Source: VGBV01 sp963813725 (GTDB lineage: Bacteria; Actinomycetota; Thermoleophilia; Solirubrobacterales; 70-9). Taken from it: 64,000 nt of DNA. Numbering within the stretch: position 1 is the first letter of the stretch; each line of letters begins with the position of its first letter. The notes under the pieces are model-generated. The model saw only the letters and a program-made list of their open reading frames with translations. It was not told the origin of the DNA and searched no databases. Position numbers and translations under genes: made by a program. Below are positions 42,902 through 53,946 of the stretch, piece by piece. Location: the NCBI GenBank assembly GCA_963813725.1, contig CAWFAI010000015.1, positions 124,001-188,000 of the forward strand, written 5' to 3'.

Positions 42902-44365
42902 GCGGGAAGCTCCTGCTGGGAATCGACGAGGGGACGACCGGCGTCAAGGCGGCGCTGTTCGACGAGAAGCTGCAGCCGGTCGCCGAGGCCCGCCGCGACA
43001 AGGTCAACCGCCACCCCGAGGAGGGCTGGGTCGAGCAGGACGGCGAGGAGGTGCTCGAGGCCGTCACCTCGGCGATCGCCGAGCTGCTCAAGGACCCGCC
43101 CGGCGAGGTCGTCGCCTGCGGGCTCGACCACCAGGGCGAGTCGATCCTGGCCTGGGAGGCGGACAGCGGCAAACCGCTCTCGCCCATCGTGGTCTGGCAG
43201 GACAAGCGCTCGCAGGAGATCCTCGACACCCTCACCGACAAGGAGGAGGAGGTTCAGAAGCTCAGCGGGCTGCCCTTCGACCCCTACTTCTCCGCGGCCA
43301 AGATGGCCTGGCTGCTGCGGAACGACGACGGCGTCAAGAAGGCTCTGGACGCGGGCAACCTGCGAATGGGCACGGTGGACTCGTTCCTCTGCGACCGGCT
43401 GGGCGCCGGCTTCGCCACCGATGTCTCGACGGGGTCGCGCACCCAGCTTCAGCGAATCGACAAGCCAGGCTTCGATTCCCGGCTTTGTGAGATCTTCGGC
43501 GTCCCCGTCGACGTCCTGCCTGAGATCCGAGACACCGCCGGCGATCTCGGCACCCTGAAGCACGAGAGCTGGCCGGTCGAGCTGCCGCTGTGCGGGCAAG
43601 CGCCGGACCAGCAGGCTGCGCTCGCCGGGCGCCGCCTGCGTCGTGCCCGGCCGCGTCAAGGCGACCTACGGCACCGGCGTCTTCGTGCTCGCCCACGTCG
43701 GCGAGGGCGTGCCGAAGCCGGCGGGGGGGCTGCTGCCGACGGTCGCCTGGAGCATCGACGGCAAGATCGAGTACGCGCTCGACGGCGGCGTCTTCGCCGC
43801 CGGCGCCATGCTCGAGTGGCTCTGCAACGAGCTGGGCGTGGCCGAGGACCCGCCGGCCCTCGGCAAGCTCGCCCGCGATGCCGAGAGCTCGGCGGGGGCT
43901 CGGGTCCTCCCCGGCCTCGCCGGCATCGGCGCCCCCTGGTGGCGACCCAACGCCCGCGCGGTCCTCGCCGGAATCTACGGCGGCACCACCGGCGCCAACG
44001 TCGCCCGCGCGGCGCTCGAGGGCATCGCCTGGCGCGTCGCGGACATCGTCAGCGTCATCCGCGAGAGCGTCGACGTCGACGTCCTGCGCGTCGACGGCGG
44101 CGTCACCAACGAGCCGCTGATGCTGCAGCTCCAGGCCGACGCGATCGGCGCGCCGGTCGAGGCCGCGGGCGCCGACGCCACCGTGCTCGGCTCAGCGGCC
44201 CTCGCCGCCGTCGGCTCGGGCATGGTCTCGTCGCTTGCCGAGCTGCCCGAGATGCTTCCGGCCGACCGCAAGGTCGAGCCCGAGCGCGACGAGAAGTGGC
44301 GCAAGGCCGAGCACGAGGCCTGGCAGGCCTTCGTCGAGGGCACCAAGGCCCTCGACCCAAGCTGA
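42898..44365 (+). CDS. glpK: Glycerol kinase (one frameshift)
   Basis: GTG at 42898 overlapping the previous stop (GTGA). One extra base near 43635 is removed for 488 residues. FGGY-kinase motifs: LLLGIDEGTTGVKAALFDE, GEVVACGLDHQGESILAW, VVWQDKRSQEI, KATYGTGVFVLAHVG, AGIGAPWWRPNARAVLAGI, LRVDGGVTNEPLMLQLQAD. In glycerol kinase the phosphoryl acceptor pocket uses Arg and the WQD-type block; both are seen. It phosphorylates glycerol to feed the upstream dehydrogenase. Confidence 0.88.
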
Positions 44366-44394
44366 ACGGGCCGCCGAAGGTCCCGAGCGCAACA

Positions 44395-44418
44395 GGGGCG
44401 CGCCCGCGGGCGCGCCCC
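44395..44418. terminator. Bidirectional hairpin terminator
   Basis: Perfect 24-bp palindrome (GGGGCGCGCCCG then CGGGCGCGCCCC) between the convergent glpK and the microprotein gene. No U-run. Confidence 0.72.
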
Positions 44419-44444
44419 GGTCAATCAATTGGTCCCGTGACTCG

Positions 44445-44540
44445 TCAGGAGACGAGCATGAGGACGATCGCGATGACCGCGAGCAGGCCGAGGACACCGG
44501 CCCCCAGCTTGAAATCCTTAGCTCCGACGTCTTCGTCCAT
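44445..44540 (-). CDS. 31-residue membrane microprotein next to the APC permease
   Basis: ATG at 44540 with a strong ribosome site (GAAAGGAG, 8 nt upstream) and a TGA at 44447-44445. The protein starts MDEDVGAKDFKLGAGVL, followed by GLLAVIAIVLMLVS: a short acidic cytoplasmic head and one membrane helix. It lies 98 nt after the permease on the same strand, before a terminator, and so is probably the last gene of that transcript. Small accessory subunits of transporters often look like this. Family not recognised. The strong start signal and clean composition argue for a real gene. Confidence 0.7.
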   Translation of the reverse strand: MDEDVGAKDFKLGAGVLGLLAVIAIVLMLVS

Positions 44541-44638
44541 TCAAACTCCTTTCGCTTTCCCGGAGCCCCCTCGCGCCGCGAGGACGCTCCGGATCGAGTT
44601 GGTTCGCGGGCCGCGCAGGATGCGCGGCCCGTCGCGCC

Positions 44639-46216
44639 CTAGTCCGCGGTGATCTCGTCCTCCTCCAGGGTCCTGACCGGACCCTTGTAGTAGTTCTTGG
44701 CCGAGACCAGGTACCAGATCCCGAAGATGAGCGGGATCAGGACGGCCAGCGGGCTGTAGTTGACCAGGCTGGCGTCGAAATCGGCGTTCCAGGGGAGCCC
44801 GCCCGGCGTGTACGGCAGGCTCAGCGAGAACACGACCAGGATCACGAAGAGGATCGCGATCGTGTTTACCACCTTGTACTTCGAGCCCAGGTTCCAAGGG
44901 CCGACCTGGAAACTGTCCCCGGCCCGCAACCTCAGATAGATAGGCAGCACGTAGGCCACATAAAGGCCGATCGCGCAGATCCCGGTCAGCGCGTAGAACG
45001 CGAACGGGATGTTGTTCTCGCCGAACAGCGCCGGGATGGCGATGATCGCCGAGACGACCGAAACCGCGATCACGGAGTTGAACGGCACCTTCTGGCGGTT
45101 GACCCGGCGGAAGATCGCCCATCCGGGGATCGCCCGGTCGCGCGAGAACGCGTACCAGGTCCGCGAGGCGCTGGTCAGGCCCGCCGCCCCGCAGAACAGC
45201 TGGCCGACGGTGGCGATGATGAAGACCAGCTTCGCCGCCCACGAATCGAGGGCCTCGGTGAAGATCGCGCCGACGAAGCCGGCTGCGTCGGTGACCACCG
45301 CCGCGTCCGGTACCGCGAACAGGAAGCTCAGCAGCAGGGCCCAGCCGATGATCGACGAGTAGAACACCGAGCGCCACACGCCCTGGGCCGCCGCGACCGC
45401 GGCGCCCCGGGTCTCCTCGGCGGTGTGCGCCGAGGCGTCGTACCCGGTCTCGGTGTACATCGTCAAGAGGAAGCCGACGGGCAGCACCAGCACCCAGAAG
45501 CCGAGCGCCGTCGTCGAGCCCCCGAAGGCTCCGTTGTTGTTGATGCGCTCGGTGAAGACGAAGCTCAGATCCTGATGGCTGTCGGGGATGAAGACCAGCA
45601 GCCCGATCACGATCGCCACGCCCGCGAGGTGCCAGCCGACCGAGGTGTTGTTCATCAGCTGGATGAAGCGATCGGGGAGGATGTTGACGAGCGTGTAGCC
45701 GATCAGGATCAAGGCGAACAGAAGCCAGGTCTCTCCCAGGATGTGCTCGGTGTCGGCGAAGTTGATGCCGAAGATGTCGACCGAGTAGAGGCTGAGCGTG
45801 ACGCCGAGGAAGATGGCGGCGCCGTAGCCGACCGAGGCGACGATGCCGATCAGGCCGGCGATGTTGAACCAGCCGGTCATCCAGCTCCAGCCCGGTCCGC
45901 CGAGGTCGTTGGCCCACCAATACGGGCCTCCCGCGGTCGGGAACGCCGAGGTCAGCTCCGACATCGAGAACGCGACCATGATGATCAGGAAGGAGAGCAC
46001 CGGCCAGCCGATCGAGACCGCGACCGGGCCGCCGTTCGACCACGCGAACGCGAAGGCCGTGAAGCACCCCGCGAGTACCGAGATGATCGTGAACGAGATC
46101 GCGAAGTTGGTGAAGCCCGACCAGTCGCGCGAGAGCTCCTGCTTGTAGCCGAGCTCCGCTAGGCGTCTCTCATCCTCGCCTGTCTTATCGACATCCGAAA
46201 TCCCCTCTGGCGCCAT
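44639..46216 (-). CDS. APC-superfamily amino acid/amine permease
   Basis: 525 residues from the ATG at 46216 with ribosome site CAAGGAGAG. About twelve membrane segments. The first has the APC start ELSRDWSGFTNFAISFTIIS; others include SELTSAFPTAGGPYWWANDL (family consensus), a TGYDASAHTAEETRGAA motif and SASRTWYAFSRDRAIPGW. Closest by motif to the GABA/choline (BAT1/GabP-like) amino-acid permeases. Divergent from the phosphotransferase and dimethylglycine-dehydrogenase genes, with Puu genes nearby; a choline, betaine or polyamine substrate is likely but unproven. Frame intact. Confidence 0.9.
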   Translation of the reverse strand: MAPEGISDVDKTGEDERRLAELGYKQELSRDWSGFTNFAISFTIISVLAGCFTAFAFAWSNGGPVAVSIGWPVLSFLIIMVAFSMSELTSAFPTAGGPYWWANDLGGPGWSWMTGWFNIAGLIGIVASVGYGAAIFLGVTLSLYSVDIFGINFADTEHILGETWLLFALILIGYTLVNILPDRFIQLMNNTSVGWHLAGVAIVIGLLVFIPDSHQDLSFVFTERINNNGAFGGSTTALGFWVLVLPVGFLLTMYTETGYDASAHTAEETRGAAVAAAQGVWRSVFYSSIIGWALLLSFLFAVPDAAVVTDAAGFVGAIFTEALDSWAAKLVFIIATVGQLFCGAAGLTSASRTWYAFSRDRAIPGWAIFRRVNRQKVPFNSVIAVSVVSAIIAIPALFGENNIPFAFYALTGICAIGLYVAYVLPIYLRLRAGDSFQVGPWNLGSKYKVVNTIAILFVILVVFSLSLPYTPGGLPWNADFDASLVNYSPLAVLIPLIFGIWYLVSAKNYYKGPVRTLEEDEITAD

Positions 46217-46336
46217 TCTCTCTCCTTGTTTCCCTCTTGCCGGACGGACAGACTCACCATCGCTTCCAATGCGATAGAAGAGTCGACCTGTGACTGTCAG
46301 CACCCTATTTGTCCCGGCGGTCGGTAGTCAAGGGAA

Positions 46337-47250
46337 ATGACCGAACTACTCCAAATCGTCAAGCAACTCGCGCCTGAGTTGGGCGAAGCGGAGGGAGAGC
46401 CCACGCCCCTGGAGGGCGGGATCACGAACCGCAACTATCTGGTCACGCTCGGCGGCAAGCGCTACGTGATCCGGGTGCCGGGCAAGGACACGAACCTGCT
46501 GGGGATCGACCGCGGCGCCGAGCGCGACGCCAACCAGGGCGCCGCCGACGTCGGCATCGCGCCGACGTGTGGCCGCGCTGCTGACCGACCCACCGGCGCC
46601 TGGTGACCGAGTTCGTCGAGGGCGCCGGGATGGAGGCGGAGGACCTGCAGGAGCCCGAGGCCCTGCAGCAGATCGCCGGCGAGCTGCGCGCCTACCACGA
46701 CTCGGGCCTGCAGCTCCCGACCGAATTCGACTCCTTCCGCCTCGTCCGCGACTACGCCGAGACGGCGCGCGAGCGCGGCGTCGAGCCGCCCCCCGCCTAC
46801 GAGGAGTCGCTCGCCAACGCCGACGCCATCCAGGCGCGGCTGTCGGGCCCCGAGCACGAGCCGGTCCCCTGCCACAACGACCTGCTGGCGGCGAACTTCA
46901 TCCGCGGCGAGAAGACGATCTGGATCGTCGACTGGGAGTACGCGGGCATGGGCGACCGCTACTTCGACCTCGGCAACTTCTCGGTCAACAACGAGCTCGA
47001 CGAGACGGGGCAGGAGGCGCTGCTGCGCGCGTACTTCGGCGAGGAGCCGGGCGCGCGGCGGCTCGCGACCCTGTCGCTGTTCCGCTTCATGTCCGACTTC
47101 CGCGAGGCGATGTGGGGCGTGCTGCAGAGCGGCGTCAGCGACATCGACTTCGACTTCGACGAGTACGCGAGCAAGCACTTCGACCGCATGGCCCAGACCG
47201 CGGCCGATCCCAAGTTCCAGACCTGGCTCGAGGAGGCCGGTGGCGCGTAA
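46337..47250 (+). CDS. Choline/ethanolamine-kinase-like phosphotransferase (two frameshifts)
   Basis: ATG at 46337. Two extra bases (near 46565 and 46590) are removed for 303 residues. APH/ChoK features: N-terminal GGITNRNYLVTLGGKRYVIR nucleotide loop, catalytic HNDLLAANFI (Brenner motif H-x-D-x2-x2-N, near 47 percent of the gene's length from the end), and metal-binding IVDWEYAGMGDRYFDLGNF. The DWEYAG form is typical of choline kinases. Overlaps the next gene by 11 nt, so it may phosphorylate a small amine fed into the same path. Confidence 0.87.
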
Positions 47251-49712
47251 GGTCGAGCTGCCCGACTCCGCCCGCTGCGTGATCATCGGCGGGGGCGTGG
47301 GCGGGACCTCGATCGCCTATCACCTCGCCGAGCTGGGCTGGACCGACGTGGTCCTGCTGGAGCGGGCCCAGCTCACCTCGGGCTCCACCTTCCACTCCGC
47401 CGGCCTGGTCGGGCAGCTGCGCGGCTCGGTCTCGCTGACGAAGATGATGATGCACTCGGTCGAGCTCTATCGCCGGCTCGGTGAGGAGTCCGAGTTCGAC
47501 CCGGGCTGGACCGAGTGCGGCGGCATCCGCCTGGCCTCGAGCGAGGAGCGGATGGAGGAGCTGCGCCGCCAGGCCGGCTGGGCGAAGACCTTCGGCCTGC
47601 CGCTGGAGCTGATCTCGGCCGAGGAGGCGAAGGAGATGTTCCCGCTGATGTCCACCGAGGGGGTGCTCGGCGGCGCCTGGCTGCCGACCGACGGCTACCT
47701 GGACCCGGCCCAGCTCACCTACGCCCTGGCCGACGGTGCCCGCGAGTCCTGCCAGGTGCTGCAGTCAACGCGCGTCACCGGGCATCGGCGTCGACGACGG
47801 CCGCGTGCGCCGGGTCGAGACCGAGCGAGGCGACGATCGCCTCCGAGGTGGTCGTCATCGCCGGCGGCATCTACGCCGCCGAGCTCGGCCGCCTGGCGGG
47901 CGTGCGGATACCCGTGATCCCGATGTCGCACCAGTACCTGGTCACCCAGCCGTTCCAGGAGCGCGACCCCGAAAAGCCCCTGCCCACCCTGCGCGACCCC
48001 GACCTGCTGATCTACTTCCGCGAGGACGGCGGCGGCCTGGTGATGGGGGGCTATGAGCACGACAGCGAGCCCGCCTTCATGCCCGAGGGCACGGGGCGCT
48101 TCGACAGCATCCCGCCGGACTTCAACGGCCGCCTGCTCGAGGACGACTGGGACCGCTTCAAGGAGATCACCGACAACTCGATCAAGCGGGTGCCGGTGAT
48201 GGACGAGGTCACGATCACGAAGCTGATCAACGGCCCCGAGGCCTTCACCCCGGACAACGAGTTCTGCCTGGGCGAGACCGAGGTCGCCGGCCTCTTCGTC
48301 GCCGCCGGCTTCTGCGCGCACGGCCTCGCCGGCGCGGGCGGCATCGGCAAGGTGATGGCGGAGTGGATCGACGAGGGCGAGCCCAGCCTGGACCTGTGGC
48401 ACATGGACATCCGCCGCTTCGGCGCCCAGTACCGCTCGCCCTCCTACACCCACGCCCGCACCCGGGAGACCTACGAGACCTACTACGACATCCGCTATCC
48501 CAACCACGAGCGCCAGGCGGGGCGCCCGCTGCGCGTCTCTCCCGCCACCGCCTGGCACCGCGAGCACGACGCGGCCTTCGGCGAGAAGTCGGGCTGGGAG
48601 CGGGTCAACTGGTACGAGTCGAACGCGGCGGCGGGTGACGAGTCGCTGCGGCCGCGCGGCTGGGCGGGCCAGCACTGGTCGCCGGCGATAGGCGCCGAGC
48701 ACCGCGCCACCCGTGAGGGGGTGGCCGTCTTCGACGAGTCCTCCTTCGCGAAGCTCGAGATCGCCGGGCCCGGCGCCGCGGCCGCCGTCGAGCGCCTCTG
48801 CGACAACCGGGTCGCGCGCGAGCCCGGCAAGATCACCTACACCCAGATGCTGAACAGCCGCGGCGGGATCGAGTGCGACTTCACGGTGGCGCGGCTCGGC
48901 GAGGATCGGTTCTCGATCGTCACCGGCACCGCCTTCGGCAACCACGACCGCGAGTGGATCCGGCGGCACCTGCCCGGCGACGGGACGGTGCAGGTCCGCG
49001 ACGTCACCTCCCAGTACGCCTGCTTCGGGATCTGGGGGCCGAAGGCGCGCGAGGTGCTGGCGCCGCTCACCCCCCAGGACCTCGGCAACGAGGCGTTCCC
49101 CTACATGAGCCTGCGCGAGATCACCGTCGGCAACGTCCCCGTGCGGGCGCTGCGGGTCACCTACGTCGGCGAGCTCGGATGGGAGCTCTACTGCCCGACC
49201 GAGTACGGGCTGGGCCTGTGGCGGGCGCTGTGGGAGGCCGGCGAGCCGCACGGCATCGTCGCCGGCGGCTACCGGGCGATCGACTCGCTGCGCCTGGAGA
49301 AGGGCTACCTGGTCTGGGGAGCCGACATCACCCCCGACGAGACGCCGTATGAGGCCGGGCTGGGCTTCGCGGTCAAGCTCGACAAGGAGGGAGGCTTCAT
49401 CGGCCGCGATGCGCTGGCCGAGGCGAAGGAGGCCGGGGCCCCGCACCCGCCTGGTCACGATCCTGCTCGAGGACCCGCGCTCGGTCGCGCTCGGCAACGA
49501 GCCCGTCCGGATCGGCGGCGAGATCTGCGGGCGGGTGACCACCGGCGGCTACGGCTATACGGTCGAGCGCTCGATCGCCTACGCCTACGTGCCGCCGGAG
49601 CAGGCGGAGCCCGGAGACTGCGGTCGAAATCGAGATCTTCGGCAGCTGGATCGGCGGCGAGGTCGCCGAGGGCCCGCTGTTCGACCCCGAGGGCGAGCGG
49701 ATCAAGGCCTAG
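47240..49712 (+). CDS. Dimethylglycine/sarcosine dehydrogenase family protein (four frameshifts)
   Basis: GTG at 47240. Four extra bases (near 47779, 47835, 49440, 49620) are removed, giving 822 residues, normal for DMGDH. N-terminal DAO domain (CVIIGGGVGGTSIAYHL), with the covalent-FAD His in STFHSAGLVGQLR (His52), followed by the FAO_M linker and GCV_T folate domain (NSRGGIECDFTVARLGEDRF, YVGELGWELYCPTEYG, RLEKGYLVWGADITPDETPY) and the GCV_T C-terminal barrel. It demethylates N-methylglycines and passes the methyl group to tetrahydrofolate. Fits the amine-catabolic theme of this half of the window. Confidence 0.9.
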
Positions 49713-49730
49713 GCCGGTCAGCTGGGGACG

Positions 49731-50471
49731 TCAGGGCCTGGCGGAGCTGCGGATCAGATCGCGCCCGGCCCGCCGCAGGCGATCGCCCAGCGAGCGCTCC
49801 GGCTTGGCATGCGCAAGCTCCAGCATCGCGCCGAGGGTGAGCGGCTCGACCCGGTCCAGGTGGGTCGCCAGCGCCAGGAACAGCTGCGCGGTTGTGAGCG
49901 CGTCGCCGTCGGCGTGGTGGGGTCGATGGACCGGCAGCCGGAACGCGCGCGCGAGCTCTGAGAGCCCGCTGGGCGCCCGGCCGGAGCCGAAGTGCCCGGT
50001 CCGGCCCTCAAGCTCAGCGGCGAGCGCGGCGGTGTCCACGATCGGGTTCCGCAGCTCCAGCGCGCGCCGCCCCAGCGCCGCCGAGAGGAAGCCGCGCTCG
50101 ACCGCGGCGACGTGGGCGATCACCACCCGCCCCGTGAGCGCCGCCAGCAGCTCGTCCAGCTCGTCGTCGAGCGGCGGAGCGTCCTCCAGATCGACGGGCC
50201 GCAGGCCGTGGATGCGGATGCTGTCGCCGTCGGGCATCCGCGCCGGGCGCACGAGCCTGTAGCGGCTGTCGGAGAGGCGGACCCGGCCGCCCTCGACCGG
50301 GATGGTCGCGAACGAGATGATCTCGTCGCGCGAGGGGTCGAGCCCGGTCGTCTCGAAGTCGAGGGCGGCGAAACTGACCTCGCTCCATCGCATCGAGGGA
50401 TCCGGCATCGGCGTCTCGGCGTATGCCCGGGCGGCCGCCGAGGGCGACCGGGTCGGGGTCAGCTGACTCAC
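49731..50471 (-). CDS. DEDDh 3'-5' exonuclease (DNA polymerase III epsilon-like)
   Basis: 246 residues from the GTG at 50471 that overlaps the previous stop (GTGA). ExoI DFETTGLDPSRDEII, ExoII region AHVAAVERGFL (with a conserved Ala where many have N-A-x-F-D), and ExoIII HHADGDALTTAQLF (H-x4-D). A conserved basic C-terminus follows. The same frame is open farther upstream, but that stretch is the C-terminus of the CBS/DUF294 protein read after a G-run error. Stand-alone epsilon-type exonuclease paired with DUF294 proteins is a known arrangement. Confidence 0.88.
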   Translation of the reverse strand: MSQLTPTRSPSAAARAYAETPMPDPSMRWSEVSFAALDFETTGLDPSRDEIISFATIPVEGGRVRLSDSRYRLVRPARMPDGDSIRIHGLRPVDLEDAPPLDDELDELLAALTGRVVIAHVAAVERGFLSAALGRRALELRNPIVDTAALAAELEGRTGHFGSGRAPSGLSELARAFRLPVHRPHHADGDALTTAQLFLALATHLDRVEPLTLGAMLELAHAKPERSLGDRLRRAGRDLIRSSARP

Positions 50472-52308
50472 CGGCCAACGCCGCCCCCCTCCGAGCTTCT
50501 TCTGCACCGCGGTCACCTCGCGGAACCCGTCGCGCAGGTAGCGGCGGGTGAGCGAGTTGAGCTCCTTCGGGTCGAGGCGATCGTCGGGCTTCTCGCCGCG
50601 CTGGAGCTGGCTGACCTGGTGCTCGACGCGCAGCTCCATGAACAGGTCAAACGCCTCCGCCAGGGTGCGGGCGTGGGACTGCTCGAGGACGCCGGCGTCG
50701 CTCGCCGACCCGAAGCCGCTCGACAGTCGATGTCGTCCTCGTCTTGGCCTTCAGCCCCGCGTAGCGGGCGATGTCGACGATCGGCAGCAGGCCCCCGTGC
50801 TTGATGTCGAGGGTGCCGCGGTGCTCGCCCGAGTGCTCCAAGACCATGTCCTTGAGGAAGCCGGTCGGCGGCTTGGTGGCGAGCGCCAGTCGCAGCATCC
50901 AACGCAGCAGCGTCTTCGGCTCATCCGCCTCGTAGAACTCCTGCTTGGGGTCGAGCTCCTCCGGGCCGAACACCGGCCGCCCGTCGAGCAGGATCGAGGT
51001 CGCGATCAGGACCTTGTTGTCCTCGGGATGGGTGAGCCAGCTCCCGATCGCCCTCCGCCACTCGCCGATCGAGCTGCAGGAGAAGTCGCTGTCGCCCGAG
51101 ACCCCGTGAGCGTCGAGCGGCAGGCCGGTGAGCTTGAGCGACTCCGAGACCTTTTCGGCGATCGAGCGCATGTAGGCGCGCGTCTGTTCGGGGTCCGCGG
51201 AGGACTCGTCCCTCCAGGCCATCCCGGAGTCCACGTCCGATGAGGGGACCGCCTCGCGGCGGCCATCGCTTCCGAGCGAGAGCCAGGTGAACTCGGCGGG
51301 CGCAGGGCCGATCCGCTCGACCGCGAGCTCGATCGTGCGACGGAAGAGGGCGTCGAACACGACCGAGGTGATCGTGCTGATCTGCCGGGCGGCGATGCCC
51401 GCCTGGTGCAGCGAGACGAAGGTCAGGTTGAGCTGCTCGACCACCCTGCCCAGCTCCTCGACCTTCGTCGCGCCGCCTATCGCCCTCCTCAGCATGAAGG
51501 GGGTCCGGGTCTCGGCCGCGAGCAGATCTATGTCGCGGACGACGCCGAGCACCTCCGAGCGCGCCGAGACCACCGGGACGTGGTGGATGCCGTGGTCCAG
51601 CATCAGCAGCATCAGCTCGGCGCCCGTCTGGTCCGGCCCAACGCACTGCGCCGGTGAGGTCATCACCTCCCGAACGGGCGCGTCCGCGGGCCGGCCCGCA
51701 GCGATCAGGTTCGAGCGCAGGTCGTGGTCGGTCATGATCCCGAAGCCGCCGCCGTTGAGCGGGACCACGACGGAGGTGGCGCCGTCATCCTCCATGCGCA
51801 TCACCGCATCGCGCACCGCGGTTTCGGGCTCCGCGATCACCGGCTGCTCGCCGATCAGGGTCGCCGCGGTCTGGGCCTCGACCTCGAACTCCTGGAGCTC
51901 CACGGGGCTCAGCGCCGTCGGCCTGGGCCGGTCCAGGATCGAGCGACCCAGGAAGCGCAGGCCCTCGGGCCGGCCCAGCAGCGGCAGTACGTCGTCCGCG
52001 GCGAGCGCGTAGGTAAGCACGTCCTCGGCGGCCCGGACCTCGAAGCCCGTCGGCATCCCGGACAGCATCGAGGGGTGCCCGAACATCTCCCCCTCCCCCA
52101 GCAGGTCGATCACCCGGCCGCGGTCGACCAGCTCGACAGCGCCGCGGCGGACGACCCGGATACGGTCCTGCGGTCCCTCGCCCTGGCCATGATCGTCGTC
52201 CCCGCCGCGAAGAACTCGACCTCGACCCGCTGGGCGATCCTCGAGTGCCGCCTCGTCCAGCTCGCGAAACGGCTCGTGGGAGCTCAGGAACTCCGCGACG
52301 TCGTGCAT
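50468..52308 (-). CDS. Cyclic-nucleotide/CBS/DUF294 nucleotidyltransferase-like protein (frameshifts)
   Basis: ATG at 52308. The frame shifts near 52245/52205 (paired), 50730 and in a G6 run at about 50490. Corrected length is about 612 residues, normal for the family. Order: cyclic-nucleotide-binding-like domain (RIRVVRRGAVELVDRGRVID, MFGHPSMLSGMPTGF), two CBS domains (DAVMRMEDDGATSVVVPLNG; HGIHHVPVVSARSEVLGVV), the DUF294 nucleotidyltransferase core (TWLSLGSDGRREAVPSSDVD, SGMAW) and the DUF294 C-terminal helices (RVEHQVSQLQRGEKPDDRLD). Function unclear, possibly regulation of polymerase or nucleotide pools together with the exonuclease. Confidence 0.85.
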
Positions 52309-52358
52309 GCCGGTCAAGCATAAGCAGCGGGTCCTGGCGCAGGCGGTAGGGTGGCGCC

Positions 52359-53943
52359 ATGGCCGAGTCGATCTACGCCAGCGCCAAGCCCGCGCCCGAG
52401 ATCCCCGACATTGACGTGACCTCGTACGTGCTCGAGCCGCGCGGAATCGCTGGGCGACAAGGCCGCGATCATCGACGGGCCGACGGGGCGTTCGCTCAGC
52501 TTCGAGGAGGTCGCGCAAGCGATCCGCGCCTGCGCCGCAGGGCTCGCCGCACGCGGGTTCGCCAAAGGGGACGTGCTCGGGGTGTTCATGCCCAACCTGC
52601 CCGAGTACGCGATCGCCTTCCACGGCGCCGCCTCGGCGGGCGGCATGTGCATGACGGTGAACCCGCTCTACACGGCGAGCGAGCTCGCCCATCAGCTCGA
52701 GGACTCCGGCGCGAGCTTCCTCTCACGGTCCTCCCGTTCCTCGATACCGCGCGCGAGGCCGCGGACGGGAACGGGCGTCAAGGAGATCTTCGTCGTCGGC
52801 GAGGCCGAGGGCGGGACGGCGTTCTCGGAGCTGATGGGCGACCCAGCGGAGGCGCCGCAGGTCGAGATCGACGCCGCGGCCGACATCGCCGTGCTCCCCT
52901 ACTCCAGCGGCACAACCGGGCTGCCGAAGGGCGTGATGCTCACCCACCGCAACCTGGTCGCGAACCTGGTCCAGGTGGGCAGCCACGCTCGAGCCGGAGG
53001 ACGACGACGTGCTGATCGGGGTGCTGCCGTTCTTCCACATCTACGGCATGACCGTGATCATGAACCTGGGCCTGCGCGAAGGGATGACGGTGGTGACGAT
53101 GCCCCGCTTCGACCTCGAGCAGTTCCTGGACCTGCACGAGCAGCATCGGGTCACACGCACCTTCCTGGTGCCCCCGATCGCCCTGGCGCTCGTCGAAACA
53201 CCCAGCCGTTGAAAGCCGCGACCTCTCCTCGATCCGCCAGATCATGTCGGGCGCCGCGCCGCTCGGGCCCGGAGCTGAGCACAGCAGGTGAGCGACCGCC
53301 TCGGGACCTTCGTGATGCAGGGGTACGGCCTGACCGAGACCAGCCCGGTCACCCATTGCATCCCCTATGACGCCGACCGCAACCGGCCCGGCTCGATCGG
53401 CCCGCCGGTGCCGGGGACCGAGTGCCGCATCGTCGATCCCGAGACCGGCGAGGACGTCGCCGAGGGCAGAGCGAGGCGAGCTCTGGATCCGCGGCCCCCA
53501 GGTGATGAGCGGCTACCTCAACAACGACGAGGCGACCGAAGGCCACGATCGACTCGGACGGCTGGCTGCACAGCGGCGACGTCGCGGTGGTCGATTCCGA
53601 CGGCTACTTCCAGATCGTCGACCGGCTCAAGGAGCTGATCAAGTACAAGGGATTCCAGGTCGCCCCGGCGGAGCTCGAGGCGCTGATCATCGGCCACGAG
53701 CACGTCGGCGACGTCGCGGTCATCGGCGTGCCCGACGAGGAGGCCGGCGAGCTGCCGAAGGCGTTCGTCGTCGCTGCCTCGGACGAGCTCGACCACGAGC
53801 AGCTGATGGCCTGGGTCGCCGAGCAGGTGGCGCCGCAGAAGCGGATTCGCCTGGTCGAGGTCGTCGAGGAGATCCCGAAGTCGCCCTCGGGCAAGATCCT
53901 GCGACGGGTGCTGAAGGACCGCGAGGCGGCCGCGGCCGGCTAG
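52359..53943 (+). CDS. AMP-dependent acyl-CoA ligase (4-coumarate/long-chain type; about seven frameshifts)
   Basis: ATG at 52359. Seven extra bases (near 52445, 52725, 52985, 53205, 53280, 53470, 53540) reduce to about 525 residues, the normal length. Motifs in order: GFAKGDVLGVFMPNLPEYAI, P-loop YSSGTTGLPKGVMLTHRN, A5 GYGLTETSPVTH, the SGYLNNDEAT block, A8 hinge GWLHSGD...QIVDRLKELIKYKGFQV and A10 lysine KSPSGKILRR. Activates a carboxylic acid as the CoA ester. Which acid cannot be judged. Divergent from the DUF294 gene, with a gap of 51 nt. Confidence 0.87.
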
Positions 53944-53946
53944 AAG

